Positions 18,979 through 26,010 of a stretch of 64,000 nucleotides of DNA are shown here, piece after piece. A model generated the notes under the pieces. It worked only from the letters and a program-made list of their open reading frames with translations. It was not told the DNA's origin and searched no databases. Each line of letters starts with the position of its first letter. Within the stretch, counting starts at the first letter, position 1. Source of the stretch: Nevskia sp035651715. GTDB taxonomy: Bacteria > Pseudomonadota > Gammaproteobacteria > Nevskiales > Nevskiaceae. The stretch is from assembly GCA_035651715.1 (NCBI GenBank), contig DASRFD010000012.1:54741-118740 (forward strand), in the 5' to 3' direction. Made by a program: the position numbers and the translations under genes.

Positions 18979-20470
18979 TTTGCCGGACCTTTCAGATCTA
19001 CCGGAACCGCCATTCGAAGTAAGAACCTTCGACGGAGCAACCCTCACTACTACCTCGGACGATTGGTCCTTCCGGGGCGCGACTGATTGGGTCAACCTCA
19101 ACTTCGCGTTGCTCCCGCCCTTGTCGTCGCAACTGCTGCGGTCGTTGCAGTGCGTCCTGCTCTGGTACGCGGAACATCGATCTGGGATGACTACTACCAA
19201 CACCTTTGCAAATCTGAACCGGTTCTTCCGGCACAGCTTCGCTAGGCGGGGCTCGGCAATCAATAACATCACGGAAGTCGACCTGCTGAACTACCGAGCC
19301 GCGCTGACCTTGCCCACCGATTGGTACCTAAGCGCACTGCGCGGGCCATTGCTTCAATGGGCCGCAATGCGTCTACCGGGCGTGAGTGCTGAGGCCGTAA
19401 AACTGCTGAGGCAACTCCGCTTGAAAGGCAATGAGACAGGAAAGGCGGTCCTCACATACGATCCTCTAGATGGCCCATTCACCGACATAGAATTCCAGGG
19501 ACTTTTCCATGCACTGATCACTGCGTATGAGCGCTGTGAATGCAGTCTAGAACAATTCCTGATGGGCAAGTTGCCCACGCATCTCGGTATACGTCCAGCA
19601 CAGGGCTGTTTGCTCAAGGTCATGGATCTAGAGAAAGAGGTCGGTGAGGATGGCACACAGCGGTACTTCCTGAACGTCCCTCGAGTGAAGCAAAAGCAAA
19701 AGCCGCGCTTGCTCTTCAAGCGTCGTCCCTTGATCGAATCGCTCGGCGTGCTCTTCGAACGTCATATCGCAGACGTAGTAGAACGCTTGAAGAACACCGA
19801 GTCGGCGCGCCAGGACATGCCCCTATTTCCTGCACGAACTGGCGCTGAGGCACACTCAGAATTTCCCTTTCACATGAGCGCCGGAGGATTTGCCCGCCGG
19901 CTCACAAGGCTTATGGAGGAGCTAGGTGTCATCAGCGAAAGGACGGGTGAGCCCTTGAAAATCACAATGACCCGTTTCCGGCGAACAACCGGATCGCGCG
20001 CCGCAGCAGAGGGTCACGGTGAGGCGGTGATCGCCGAGATTCTTGATCACTCCACGATCGGCAATGCTACTATCTACGTGCAGGCCAGGCCGGACATGGT
20101 AGAGCGCATTGACAAGGCCACGAGCGCTAAACTTGCGCCGCTCGCGCAGGCCTTCCTCGGTCGCGTGATCAAGGATGAGTCCTGCGCGACCCGTACCGGC
20201 GATCCAACCAGCCGCATCCATGACCCGCGCTACCGTTCGTGCCAAGGCTCATGCGGCAAGCTGGGCTTTTGTGGCCTGTATAAGCCCATAGCCTGCTACA
20301 CCTGCAGGGCATTCGAACCTTGGTCTGATGGGCCTCATGAAGAAGTCTTGGATGCGGTTTTGGCCGAGCAGGCGGGCCACCGAGCCGCCAAACGAGACCG
20401 CTTGGCGCAGAACCTGGATCGCACCGTGCTTGCCATCCAGGATGTGGTGCAGAGGTGCACAAATGGGTGA
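18953..20470 (+). CDS. Tyrosine recombinase/integrase, second of a trio, with Cys cluster
   Basis: 505 residues from a GTG preceded by GGGAGG, inside the end of the first recombinase gene (26-base overlap). The catalytic fold is visible: an Arg in THLGIRPAQ, a box FRRTTGSR in place of the usual HxxR, and LDHSTIGNATIYV with a candidate nucleophile Tyr near residue 380. The first box has no His, so activity may depend on the partner recombinases. After residue 415 comes a Cys-rich segment (CQGSCGKLGFCGLY, then ACYTC) likely to bind zinc. This divided-labour arrangement resembles other multi-recombinase operons. Confidence 0.8.
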   Translation: MRKQYRAPDLPDLSDLPEPPFEVRTFDGATLTTTSDDWSFRGATDWVNLNFALLPPLSSQLLRSLQCVLLWYAEHRSGMTTTNTFANLNRFFRHSFARRGSAINNITEVDLLNYRAALTLPTDWYLSALRGPLLQWAAMRLPGVSAEAVKLLRQLRLKGNETGKAVLTYDPLDGPFTDIEFQGLFHALITAYERCECSLEQFLMGKLPTHLGIRPAQGCLLKVMDLEKEVGEDGTQRYFLNVPRVKQKQKPRLLFKRRPLIESLGVLFERHIADVVERLKNTESARQDMPLFPARTGAEAHSEFPFHMSAGGFARRLTRLMEELGVISERTGEPLKITMTRFRRTTGSRAAAEGHGEAVIAEILDHSTIGNATIYVQARPDMVERIDKATSAKLAPLAQAFLGRVIKDESCATRTGDPTSRIHDPRYRSCQGSCGKLGFCGLYKPIACYTCRAFEPWSDGPHEEVLDAVLAEQAGHRAAKRDRLAQNLDRTVLAIQDVVQRCTNG

Positions 20471-22502
20471 AATCGTGCTCTTCAAGCCACAGGCTGAACA
20501 CGACGCGGAAGCCAACCTGTGCGCCTTTATCAATCTATCCCGGACCCAACTTACCGTTTTCGGCGCCGGCCTGCTCTTTGACCAGCCGGTCTGGGATATC
20601 ACCGGGCATATCGAGAAGAAGGGATCTTACACGCGGACAAGGGTGATCTTCTCCCGACTAGGGGCGTCGAAGTCCGGACGCGGACAGCATCTTTTGGAGG
20701 ATCTTCTGAAGGACCCTGGGCAGCTTATGAGGCCGGCATTTATTGGCTTCGCAAAGGCTTTCTACCGGTACAGCTTCGGACTGCGCCCGAGCAGAAATTT
20801 CGGCAAGCGCCTGCTGGCGCTGCGATGTCTGGACAGGGCTCTCGCCGAGGTGCCAACGGGACCCAGCGCCATCAGTCCGCATGTCCTGAACCGAGCTACT
20901 GCAATCGCTATGGAGGCGTTTGCTAAAGCCGTAGCCTATGGCATCGGCGTTGAAATAGGGCAGATTGCTGCTTTTGTGAATTCGCATCATCTCGTAGGCA
21001 CGCCATTTTCTTGGACGAATCCCGCACCAAAACCACCATGGTCGACGCGGATAGGCCCCGAGGCCGCCAAGGCTCGAGAGGCCAAAATGCCGTCGCAGGC
21101 AGCCCTGGATGCGATTGCTGCGATCTTTCTCGACGCAAAAAAGCCACGAGACGTGGTCACAACGGGGAGCGTCGCATGCATGCTCGCCGCGCCGATGCGT
21201 CTTCACGAACTGCTTCTGATGCCCAGCAATTGCTGGATCGACCAGGCCTCGAAGGATGGCAAGCCGGCTTATGGGTTGCGGTGGAGAGCCGGGAAAGGAG
21301 CAGAGCCGGCTCCAAAGTGGCTGAATTCGGCGATGGCATCGGTCGCCGAAACGGCAATTGTGCGGATACGAAAGTTGACCGAGCGCGCGCGGAGGATTGC
21401 GGCTTGGTACGAGGAGCATCCGACCCAGCTGTACCTGCCCCCCGAACTAGAACATCTGCGCGGCAAAAATCTAGCCGCATGCGAAATCGCCACGCTCTTG
21501 GGGTCAAAGTTCGAAACAAGTGCGCGGGAGTTCCTACGCAAGCACGGCCTCACACTCGGCGCGCGCAATTACTGCCTCAAAGATGGCGCTGGGGCGATCC
21601 GCTTTGCCGACGTCGAGCGAGCGTTTCTCAAGATGCTACCGATCAGCTTCCCATGGGCTAGCGAGGGGCTCGGGTTACGGTACTCCCAGATGCTCTTTGT
21701 CATCGAGGCCAGAGGCCTTTCGATTCAGAAGAGCACGTGCCCTGTGATGTTCCAGCCGATTACCCTCGGGATGCTGGCCAAGGACTTGACTGATCCCAAG
21801 GTCGGCATCTTTGCCCGGCACAGTCTTCTTGGAGAGGATGGGAAGGCGCTTCGGATGACATCCCATCAGGCTAGACATCTTTTGAATACAATCGCTCTCA
21901 TTGGAGGCATGACCCAGCTCGATGTCGCCAAATGGTCCGGCCGGAAAAACATCAAGCACAACGACGCCTATGACCACCGAACGCCGGCTCAAATGCTGGA
22001 GCACATCCGCGATGCAGTAGGCGATACCAATCGCTTTCGAGGCCCCTTAGCAACGCTCCCAAAGAACGTGCCGATCACTCGTCGCGAGTTTGCCCTGCAG
22101 CAGGTGCCCACTGCGCATATCACGGAGCTGGGCTGGTGCATCCACGACTACACCGAGTCGCCCTGCGAAGTCTTCAACGATTGCAGCAGCTGCCGCGACC
22201 AGGTCTGCATAAAAGGTGAGCACGCGAAGAATGTGGCGGCCCGCGAAATGCTGTCGCTCGAGGAGGGCCTGCTGCAGAAGGCGCGCGTTGCCCGAGCAGA
22301 TAAAGATTACGGCGCAGAGATGTGGGAGCAGCACCACTCTGGGCGGGTGCTTAAGCTGCGGGAGCTGGTTGCGATCTACGACGACCCCTCGGTGGCGGAA
22401 GGCACTGTCATCCAGCTGGCCGCACAGCCGCCCACGCTGCCGGATGCGCGGCGTGGTGCTGCGCTGCCTTCCTCTACACGTCCACAACGAAATCCCAGCT
22501 GA
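20463..22502 (+). CDS. Tyrosine recombinase-like protein, third of a trio
   Basis: 679 residues from an ATG overlapping the previous gene by 8 bases. The catalytic residues are recognisable: Arg in APMRLHELLL, an HxxR box in SHQARHLLN near residue 476, then the segment KWSGRKNIKHNDAYDH with the candidate Tyr. A long N-terminal half has no domain I can name. A C-terminal Cys cluster (CIHDYTESPC, DCSSCRDQVC) near residues 560-585 resembles that of the second recombinase. The last 29 bases overlap the convergent metallophosphoesterase gene. Confidence 0.8.
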   Translation: MGEIVLFKPQAEHDAEANLCAFINLSRTQLTVFGAGLLFDQPVWDITGHIEKKGSYTRTRVIFSRLGASKSGRGQHLLEDLLKDPGQLMRPAFIGFAKAFYRYSFGLRPSRNFGKRLLALRCLDRALAEVPTGPSAISPHVLNRATAIAMEAFAKAVAYGIGVEIGQIAAFVNSHHLVGTPFSWTNPAPKPPWSTRIGPEAAKAREAKMPSQAALDAIAAIFLDAKKPRDVVTTGSVACMLAAPMRLHELLLMPSNCWIDQASKDGKPAYGLRWRAGKGAEPAPKWLNSAMASVAETAIVRIRKLTERARRIAAWYEEHPTQLYLPPELEHLRGKNLAACEIATLLGSKFETSAREFLRKHGLTLGARNYCLKDGAGAIRFADVERAFLKMLPISFPWASEGLGLRYSQMLFVIEARGLSIQKSTCPVMFQPITLGMLAKDLTDPKVGIFARHSLLGEDGKALRMTSHQARHLLNTIALIGGMTQLDVAKWSGRKNIKHNDAYDHRTPAQMLEHIRDAVGDTNRFRGPLATLPKNVPITRREFALQQVPTAHITELGWCIHDYTESPCEVFNDCSSCRDQVCIKGEHAKNVAAREMLSLEEGLLQKARVARADKDYGAEMWEQHHSGRVLKLRELVAIYDDPSVAEGTVIQLAAQPPTLPDARRGAALPSSTRPQRNPS

Positions 22503-23226
22503 AATCGGTATCTTCACCCGGATATCCTCGCTGGTTGGAGATGACCGGGATACCATCGAAATCTTCTTGGCAGCTGAAGTGGGTATGCCCATGGATCCAG
22601 GCTCTGACCGGCGGCCGAATCAGGGCATCGAAGTCGTTATGGAACGCCGCATTGCTCAACTCCAGCAGAAACCTGGGGTTCATCGTGCGCAGCGTTGGGG
22701 CATGGTGGGTCACCACCAGCAAGGGACCGGTGGCGCCGGCGATCTCCCGTTCCAGCCATTTCCGGCTCTCATGGCAACGCCAAATGGTATGGACCGGCAG
22801 CAGCTTGTCCCTGCGCCGGTTCCGCCGGATCAGGCGATAGTCCGTCATTTCCACTTTGGCCTGTGCTACAGCGACGTCCGCCAGACGCTGGCCCATCACC
22901 AGAAAATCGGTCCACAACGAGCACCCGAGTATTCGGAGCCCGGCCATTTCGACCGCCTCGTTCTCCAGAACGGTGACGTTGGAATCCGCCGCTACGGCAT
23001 GGGCCTCGACCAATAGGCGGTCCCAGTCGTGACGGTAAAACTCGTGGTTGCCCAGCACGTACACCACCGGGCGGTCAGGAATTGCCCGCATCGCCCACTC
23101 GATTCCCTTGGTTCCAACCCCGATGTCGCCGGCGAGAACGACCAAGTCTTCGCCACAAGGAGGCAGGACGGCCGGAGCGTAGCCGGTAAACTCGAGGTGC
23201 AGGTCGCTTAATACTCTGATTTTCAT
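22474..23226 (-). CDS. Calcineurin-like metallophosphoesterase
   Basis: 250 residues with the full metallophosphoesterase motif set: DLHLE at residues 8-12, GDIG near 33, GNHEFY near 60, THHAP near 170 and GHTH near 214. It is a predicted two-metal phosphodiesterase or phosphatase; the substrate (nucleic acid, nucleotide or protein) is unknown. It is last of a leftward series of small genes (24953 down to 22474) and is separated from the previous gene by 77 bases. Similar enzymes occur as cargo in defence islands, but that does not prove a role. Confidence 0.9.
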   Translation of the reverse strand: MKIRVLSDLHLEFTGYAPAVLPPCGEDLVVLAGDIGVGTKGIEWAMRAIPDRPVVYVLGNHEFYRHDWDRLLVEAHAVAADSNVTVLENEAVEMAGLRILGCSLWTDFLVMGQRLADVAVAQAKVEMTDYRLIRRNRRRDKLLPVHTIWRCHESRKWLEREIAGATGPLLVVTHHAPTLRTMNPRFLLELSNAAFHNDFDALIRPPVRAWIHGHTHFSCQEDFDGIPVISNQRGYPGEDTDFSWDFVVDV

Positions 23227-23303
23227 GGAGGGTCGGATCTGTTCGAGGCGGCGGCAGTGCCCGCCGGAAGTCGTGGTTGAAGGCTTGACGGAACTGGCCC
23301 CAG

Positions 23304-23876
23304 CTACAGGCTGAACTCTCCTTGGGCGATGCGATTCAAGGCGTCCAGCACCTGTTGTACATTTTCGTCGTCGTCAAGCAGTTCGATCGGGCGCACGCCG
23401 CCCAAGCTCGCACTCTTCTCGCACATCCAGAAATTCGCCAATGCGACCGACCCCAGCACCTGGTCCGCGAGCGTAAAGACGCCGCCAGGGTCGCGCTGGC
23501 GCGCCTGCCCCAGTGCAACGGCCAGGCGGAACACGGCTGGCAACAATGGATTGTCGATGCCGACAAGGACTACATCCGGCCAACCTGTCTTGGTGAGGAC
23601 GAATACACCAGAGCGCTGGACACAGTAGAGCATCGATCCGAACCGGCGAAGTGCCAACTGCAGGGGGACACGCCGCGCCGGCAAGCCGCGGCCGTCCCTG
23701 ATGAGCCGTCCGCGGGTTCGCTGCGGTCGCCGAGGTTGCCTGGTTCGCATGGTTATCCCTCCTTGATATTGCGTGCGGCCTGGGAACGTAATGGCCGCTA
23801 GGCTGCGAATCGCCCACGCCAATTCCAGGCCTTCCCCGAAGAACAGGAGCGCGTACTTGCCGTCGAGCCTGCTCAT
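23304..23876 (-). CDS. Protein with ParS/MbcA/Xre-type antitoxin C-terminal domain
   Basis: 190 residues. The last 35 residues (LGGVRPIELLDDDENVQQVL and on to IAQG) closely follow the toxin-binding domain of MbcA/ParS/Xre antitoxins (DUF2384 type). That domain normally binds RES-domain NAD-degrading toxins. The N-terminal 80 residues are basic and do not show the usual HTH. The start at 23876 is supported by an ATGA overlap with the upstream gene. No RES toxin is recognisable next to it, so either the partner is the unknown gene upstream or the domain serves another role. Family call from a motif match only. Confidence 0.6.
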   Translation of the reverse strand: MSRLDGKYALLFFGEGLELAWAIRSLAAITFPGRTQYQGGITMRTRQPRRPQRTRGRLIRDGRGLPARRVPLQLALRRFGSMLYCVQRSGVFVLTKTGWPDVVLVGIDNPLLPAVFRLAVALGQARQRDPGGVFTLADQVLGSVALANFWMCEKSASLGGVRPIELLDDDENVQQVLDALNRIAQGEFSL

Positions 23877-24214
23877 CCTCTGGCTTCCGTGATGCCGTTG
23901 GCGGTCTTGTACAGCGACCAGACGTATTCCCCGTTCCTGGATCGCCCACTGGGGCCGAGCAGCTCGTAGACGCGGCCAGACCGGGTGCGGCCGCGCCGGT
24001 GCTCGGCATCGAATTCCACGATGGGGGTCGACACCCGCCCGTCGCCGTTATCCGCCCGGGTCCCGACGAAGTAGCAGCGGCCGGCGGTGTCCTGCCTGAT
24101 GTCCCAGTCGCGCAGGTGCACCTCGGGCTCGTCGCGCACCGGGGCTGATCGCCACAACGAGTTCGGTGCGAGCGTGAACAGGAAAAGATTGAGGTCGTCG
24201 TCTTGCTGGCTCAT
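23873..24214 (-). CDS. Small hypothetical protein, coupled gene
   Basis: 113 residues, beginning MSQQDDDLNLFLFTLAPNSL. It is acidic at the N terminus with a C-terminal half rich in Arg and Gly (VYELLGPSGRSRNGEYVW). No family is recognised and there is no membrane segment. ATGA overlaps join it to the gene before (24211-24579) and after (23304-23876), so all three are translated as a unit. By position it could be the partner of the ParS-like protein, but it lacks the Arg-Glu-Ser pattern of RES toxins. Confidence 0.6.
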   Translation of the reverse strand: MSQQDDDLNLFLFTLAPNSLWRSAPVRDEPEVHLRDWDIRQDTAGRCYFVGTRADNGDGRVSTPIVEFDAEHRRGRTRSGRVYELLGPSGRSRNGEYVWSLYKTANGITEARG

Positions 24215-24579
24215 GACGGCAGCTCGATGCTGGCGGCTGGAGGATCGGCCGGCCAGATATCGACGAGCTGTCCATCGCGCACCGCCATGCCCAGCGGCCA
24301 GCGCTTGCCGGCGGCGTAGTAGCTGTCGACATCGCATAGCGGGATGGTCTTGCCACGGCGCAACTGGTCCAGGAGGTCGGCGATGAGCCGTCGCCCTGGT
24401 CCGCAGTCGTGGATGCCACACAGGTAGCGGCCGGAGAACAGGGGATGACGGGCCTTGCCGCCGAGGAATTTCTGCACCGCCCGCGGGCCGGCGGCCTGCT
24501 CCAGCCAGCGCAGGCCGGTGGCAGCCCGGCGCCCGACAACGGGCGTCCACGGCAAAGGATGGCGTTCCCTCGAGCCCAT
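24211..24579 (-). CDS. Small hypothetical protein
   Basis: 122 residues, with RYLCGIHDCGPGRRLIADLLDQL in the middle and a Pro-rich end. No known family. It overlaps the next gene by four bases (ATGA) and starts 32 bases after the stop of 24612-24953. Frames further upstream on this strand are in other registers. The gene call rests on the overlap and on in-frame codon bias; function unknown. Confidence 0.5.
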   Translation of the reverse strand: MGSRERHPLPWTPVVGRRAATGLRWLEQAAGPRAVQKFLGGKARHPLFSGRYLCGIHDCGPGRRLIADLLDQLRRGKTIPLCDVDSYYAAGKRWPLGMAVRDGQLVDIWPADPPAASIELPS

Positions 24580-24611
24580 GGCAGCGTTCAGCGCGGACGG
24601 CCGGCGGCGAC

Positions 24612-24953
24612 TTACAGGGCCTTGCGGCGGCGGTAGTTGTTGGCGTGCTCGGCCAGGAAGGCCGTCATCGCATCGCGGTACTGGAGGACCTCGGGCGACA
24701 GCTGCAGGGACAGCTCCCGGGCGATGGCAATGGCGTATTTGACCTGGTTTTCGGTAGGCGGAATGACCTTGTGCTCAAGCGCGGCGGTCATGGCGTCGAC
24801 TAATCGACTCGACAGCTGGCGGCGAAGGGCCTCGAACTGTTCGTCGGAGCTGGTCGTTCGGCCGAGGGTCTCCACCAGGAGATCCTGGATGTGAGGCTCA
24901 AAATGCAGCGGCAAGGTCAGTTCGTGGTCGCCGTAGACGAGCTGGAAGGACAC
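24612..24953 (-). CDS. Small hypothetical protein
   Basis: 113 residues, predominantly helical. The segment PPTENQVKYAIAIARELSLQ resembles a short motif (PT-x-x-Q-x-x-Y-A-x-x-I-A) found at the ends of various nucleic-acid-linked proteins, but I cannot name a family. It is first gene of the leftward set ending with the metallophosphoesterase. Its promoter should lie in the 178-base divergent region shared with the XRE regulator. Confidence 0.65.
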   Translation of the reverse strand: MSFQLVYGDHELTLPLHFEPHIQDLLVETLGRTTSSDEQFEALRRQLSSRLVDAMTAALEHKVIPPTENQVKYAIAIARELSLQLSPEVLQYRDAMTAFLAEHANNYRRRKAL

Positions 24954-25023
24954 GTTCGATCTCTTTCATTCCTGTTGCTAGAGAGCGACCGCATGCCTAG
25001 AAGCCCCCCGTGTCGTTCGGACT

Positions 25024-25112
25024 GCCCGCTGGAGCTCCGAGGGGCCGGACAGTGTCTAGGTGTGCGCCGGCCAAGAGATTATTATATATACTAAATAGAC
25101 AGTCCAGCGGGC
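25024..25112. promoter_or_regulatory. Divergent promoter region with 10-bp inverted repeat
   Basis: GCCCGCTGGA at 25024-25033 is matched by its exact complement TCCAGCGGGC at 25103-25112. Between them lies an AT-rich stretch, ATTATTATATATACTAAAT (about 25078-25096), standing out in GC-rich surroundings and suitable as a -10 region. GACAGT occurs twice, at 25048 and 25098. It lies between the XRE regulator gene and the leftward small-gene set, so it is a candidate operator for that regulator. Confidence 0.5.
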
Positions 25113-25131
25113 GGAACCCAGCCTTTGAGGC

Positions 25132-25359
25132 ATGGGAGCCACCCGCAAGCCGCAGCTGCGCCAGATCTTCGGCACCAACCTTCGCCGTGAACGATTGAAG
25201 CTGAAAATGGCCCAGGAAAAGCTTGCGCAGGAAGCCGGGCTGACCCAGACGTACATCAGCCAGCTGGAATCGGCTGAGTTTTCGGCGTCCCTCGATACCA
25301 TTGAAAAGATTGCACGCGCGCTGGACGTTGATCCTTCCACCCTCCTACAGAGGGGATAG
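25132..25359 (+). CDS. XRE-family helix-turn-helix regulator
   Basis: 75 residues and almost entirely one HTH_3 domain: IFGTNLRRERLKLKMAQEKL, then AGLTQTYISQLESAE as the turn and recognition helix, then LDTIEKIARALDVDPSTLL. It resembles the controller proteins of restriction-modification systems and small phage-type repressors. It is transcribed away from the small-gene set with a likely operator between, and is followed by a terminator at 25462. It may regulate itself and its divergent neighbours; regulation of the downstream sigma/MORC cassette is possible but not shown. Confidence 0.9.
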   Translation: MGATRKPQLRQIFGTNLRRERLKLKMAQEKLAQEAGLTQTYISQLESAEFSASLDTIEKIARALDVDPSTLLQRG

Positions 25360-25461
25360 GCAAGAACGCCGTCCAGCGATGTTGTAAAACGCGGGCCAGA
25401 CCGCAATAATCATCGTCCGCGCGAGCGAATTACGGTCTACGCCACCGCTGCCGCGGAAACT

Positions 25462-25486
25462 GCCCCCTTTCGGGGGCTTACTTTTT
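25462..25486 (+). terminator. Rho-independent terminator
   Basis: GCCCCC, a four-base loop, then GGGGGC followed by TTACTTTTT. It lies 100 bases after the XRE regulator and ends its transcript. The rest of 25360-25550 holds nothing I can name. Confidence 0.75.
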
Positions 25487-25550
25487 GCGCAACGAAATTG
25501 GTTTGCTCAGCGGCGCAATCCGTGGCCCTATGCACTAACGACATGGCGCG

Positions 25551-25793
25551 GTGGTTCAACTATATTTATCACCGCAACCCGTCGGTGGCCCAGTGGAATT
25601 CGAACCCGGAGATGTAGTGCGGTATGCAAAGCCCCTCAAGGGAGAAGAGGGGGCTCGGTTTGTCGTGCTAGAAGCCCACTACGATGTTCCGATCCCCCGC
25701 GCACTCGTCCGCCTATTGGACAGCGGGATGGGATTGCTCGCGCCAGAGGAGCTTCGCCCTGCAGCGGAATATGAACTAGCCTCGCCGAACTAG
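25551..25793 (+). CDS. Small hypothetical protein (weak call)
   Basis: 80 residues from a GTG, or about 65 from the in-frame GTG before EFEPGDVVRYAKPLKGEEGA. The middle, PGDVVRYAKPLKGEEGARFVVLEAH, reads like a small beta-barrel (KOW/SH3-like) protein, but no family is certain. There is no strong ribosome site and no operon partner. The following stretch, 25794-26010, has no gene. It contains TTGACA at about 25883, a possible -35 for the sigma gene, without a good -10. Confidence 0.4.
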   Translation: MVQLYLSPQPVGGPVEFEPGDVVRYAKPLKGEEGARFVVLEAHYDVPIPRALVRLLDSGMGLLAPEELRPAAEYELASPN

Positions 25794-26010
25794 CAGCTGT
25801 GCTGCATCAAGGCGCGCTGAAAACAAATCTCAGGCACTGACGTTAGCTGCCTAGCAGCGAATTTCCCCGAAAACCCCGCGTCTTGACAGGGCTGCCCCTT
25901 CGGGTGCCATCAAAATTGCCCTGCGTCACGGTGGCCAGCCGGGGCGCATGATACAAGTTCCGCAATCCTGATTCGCCCCCGCTTCTTCTTTTCCGGTACT
26001 GTCCAGTCAT

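Noticed and set aside
17677..22502. Assigning the recombinases to a named element (RIT, Tn554 or gamma-mobile-trio)
   Set aside because: Gene number or layout is similar, but sizes and Cys-rich tails do not clearly match any of them by memory; a profile search is needed.
23873..24550. A single 225-residue protein instead of two overlapping small genes
   Set aside because: The N-terminal part lies in another frame of the 24211-24579 gene; the ATG at 24214 gives an ATGA overlap and a sensible start.
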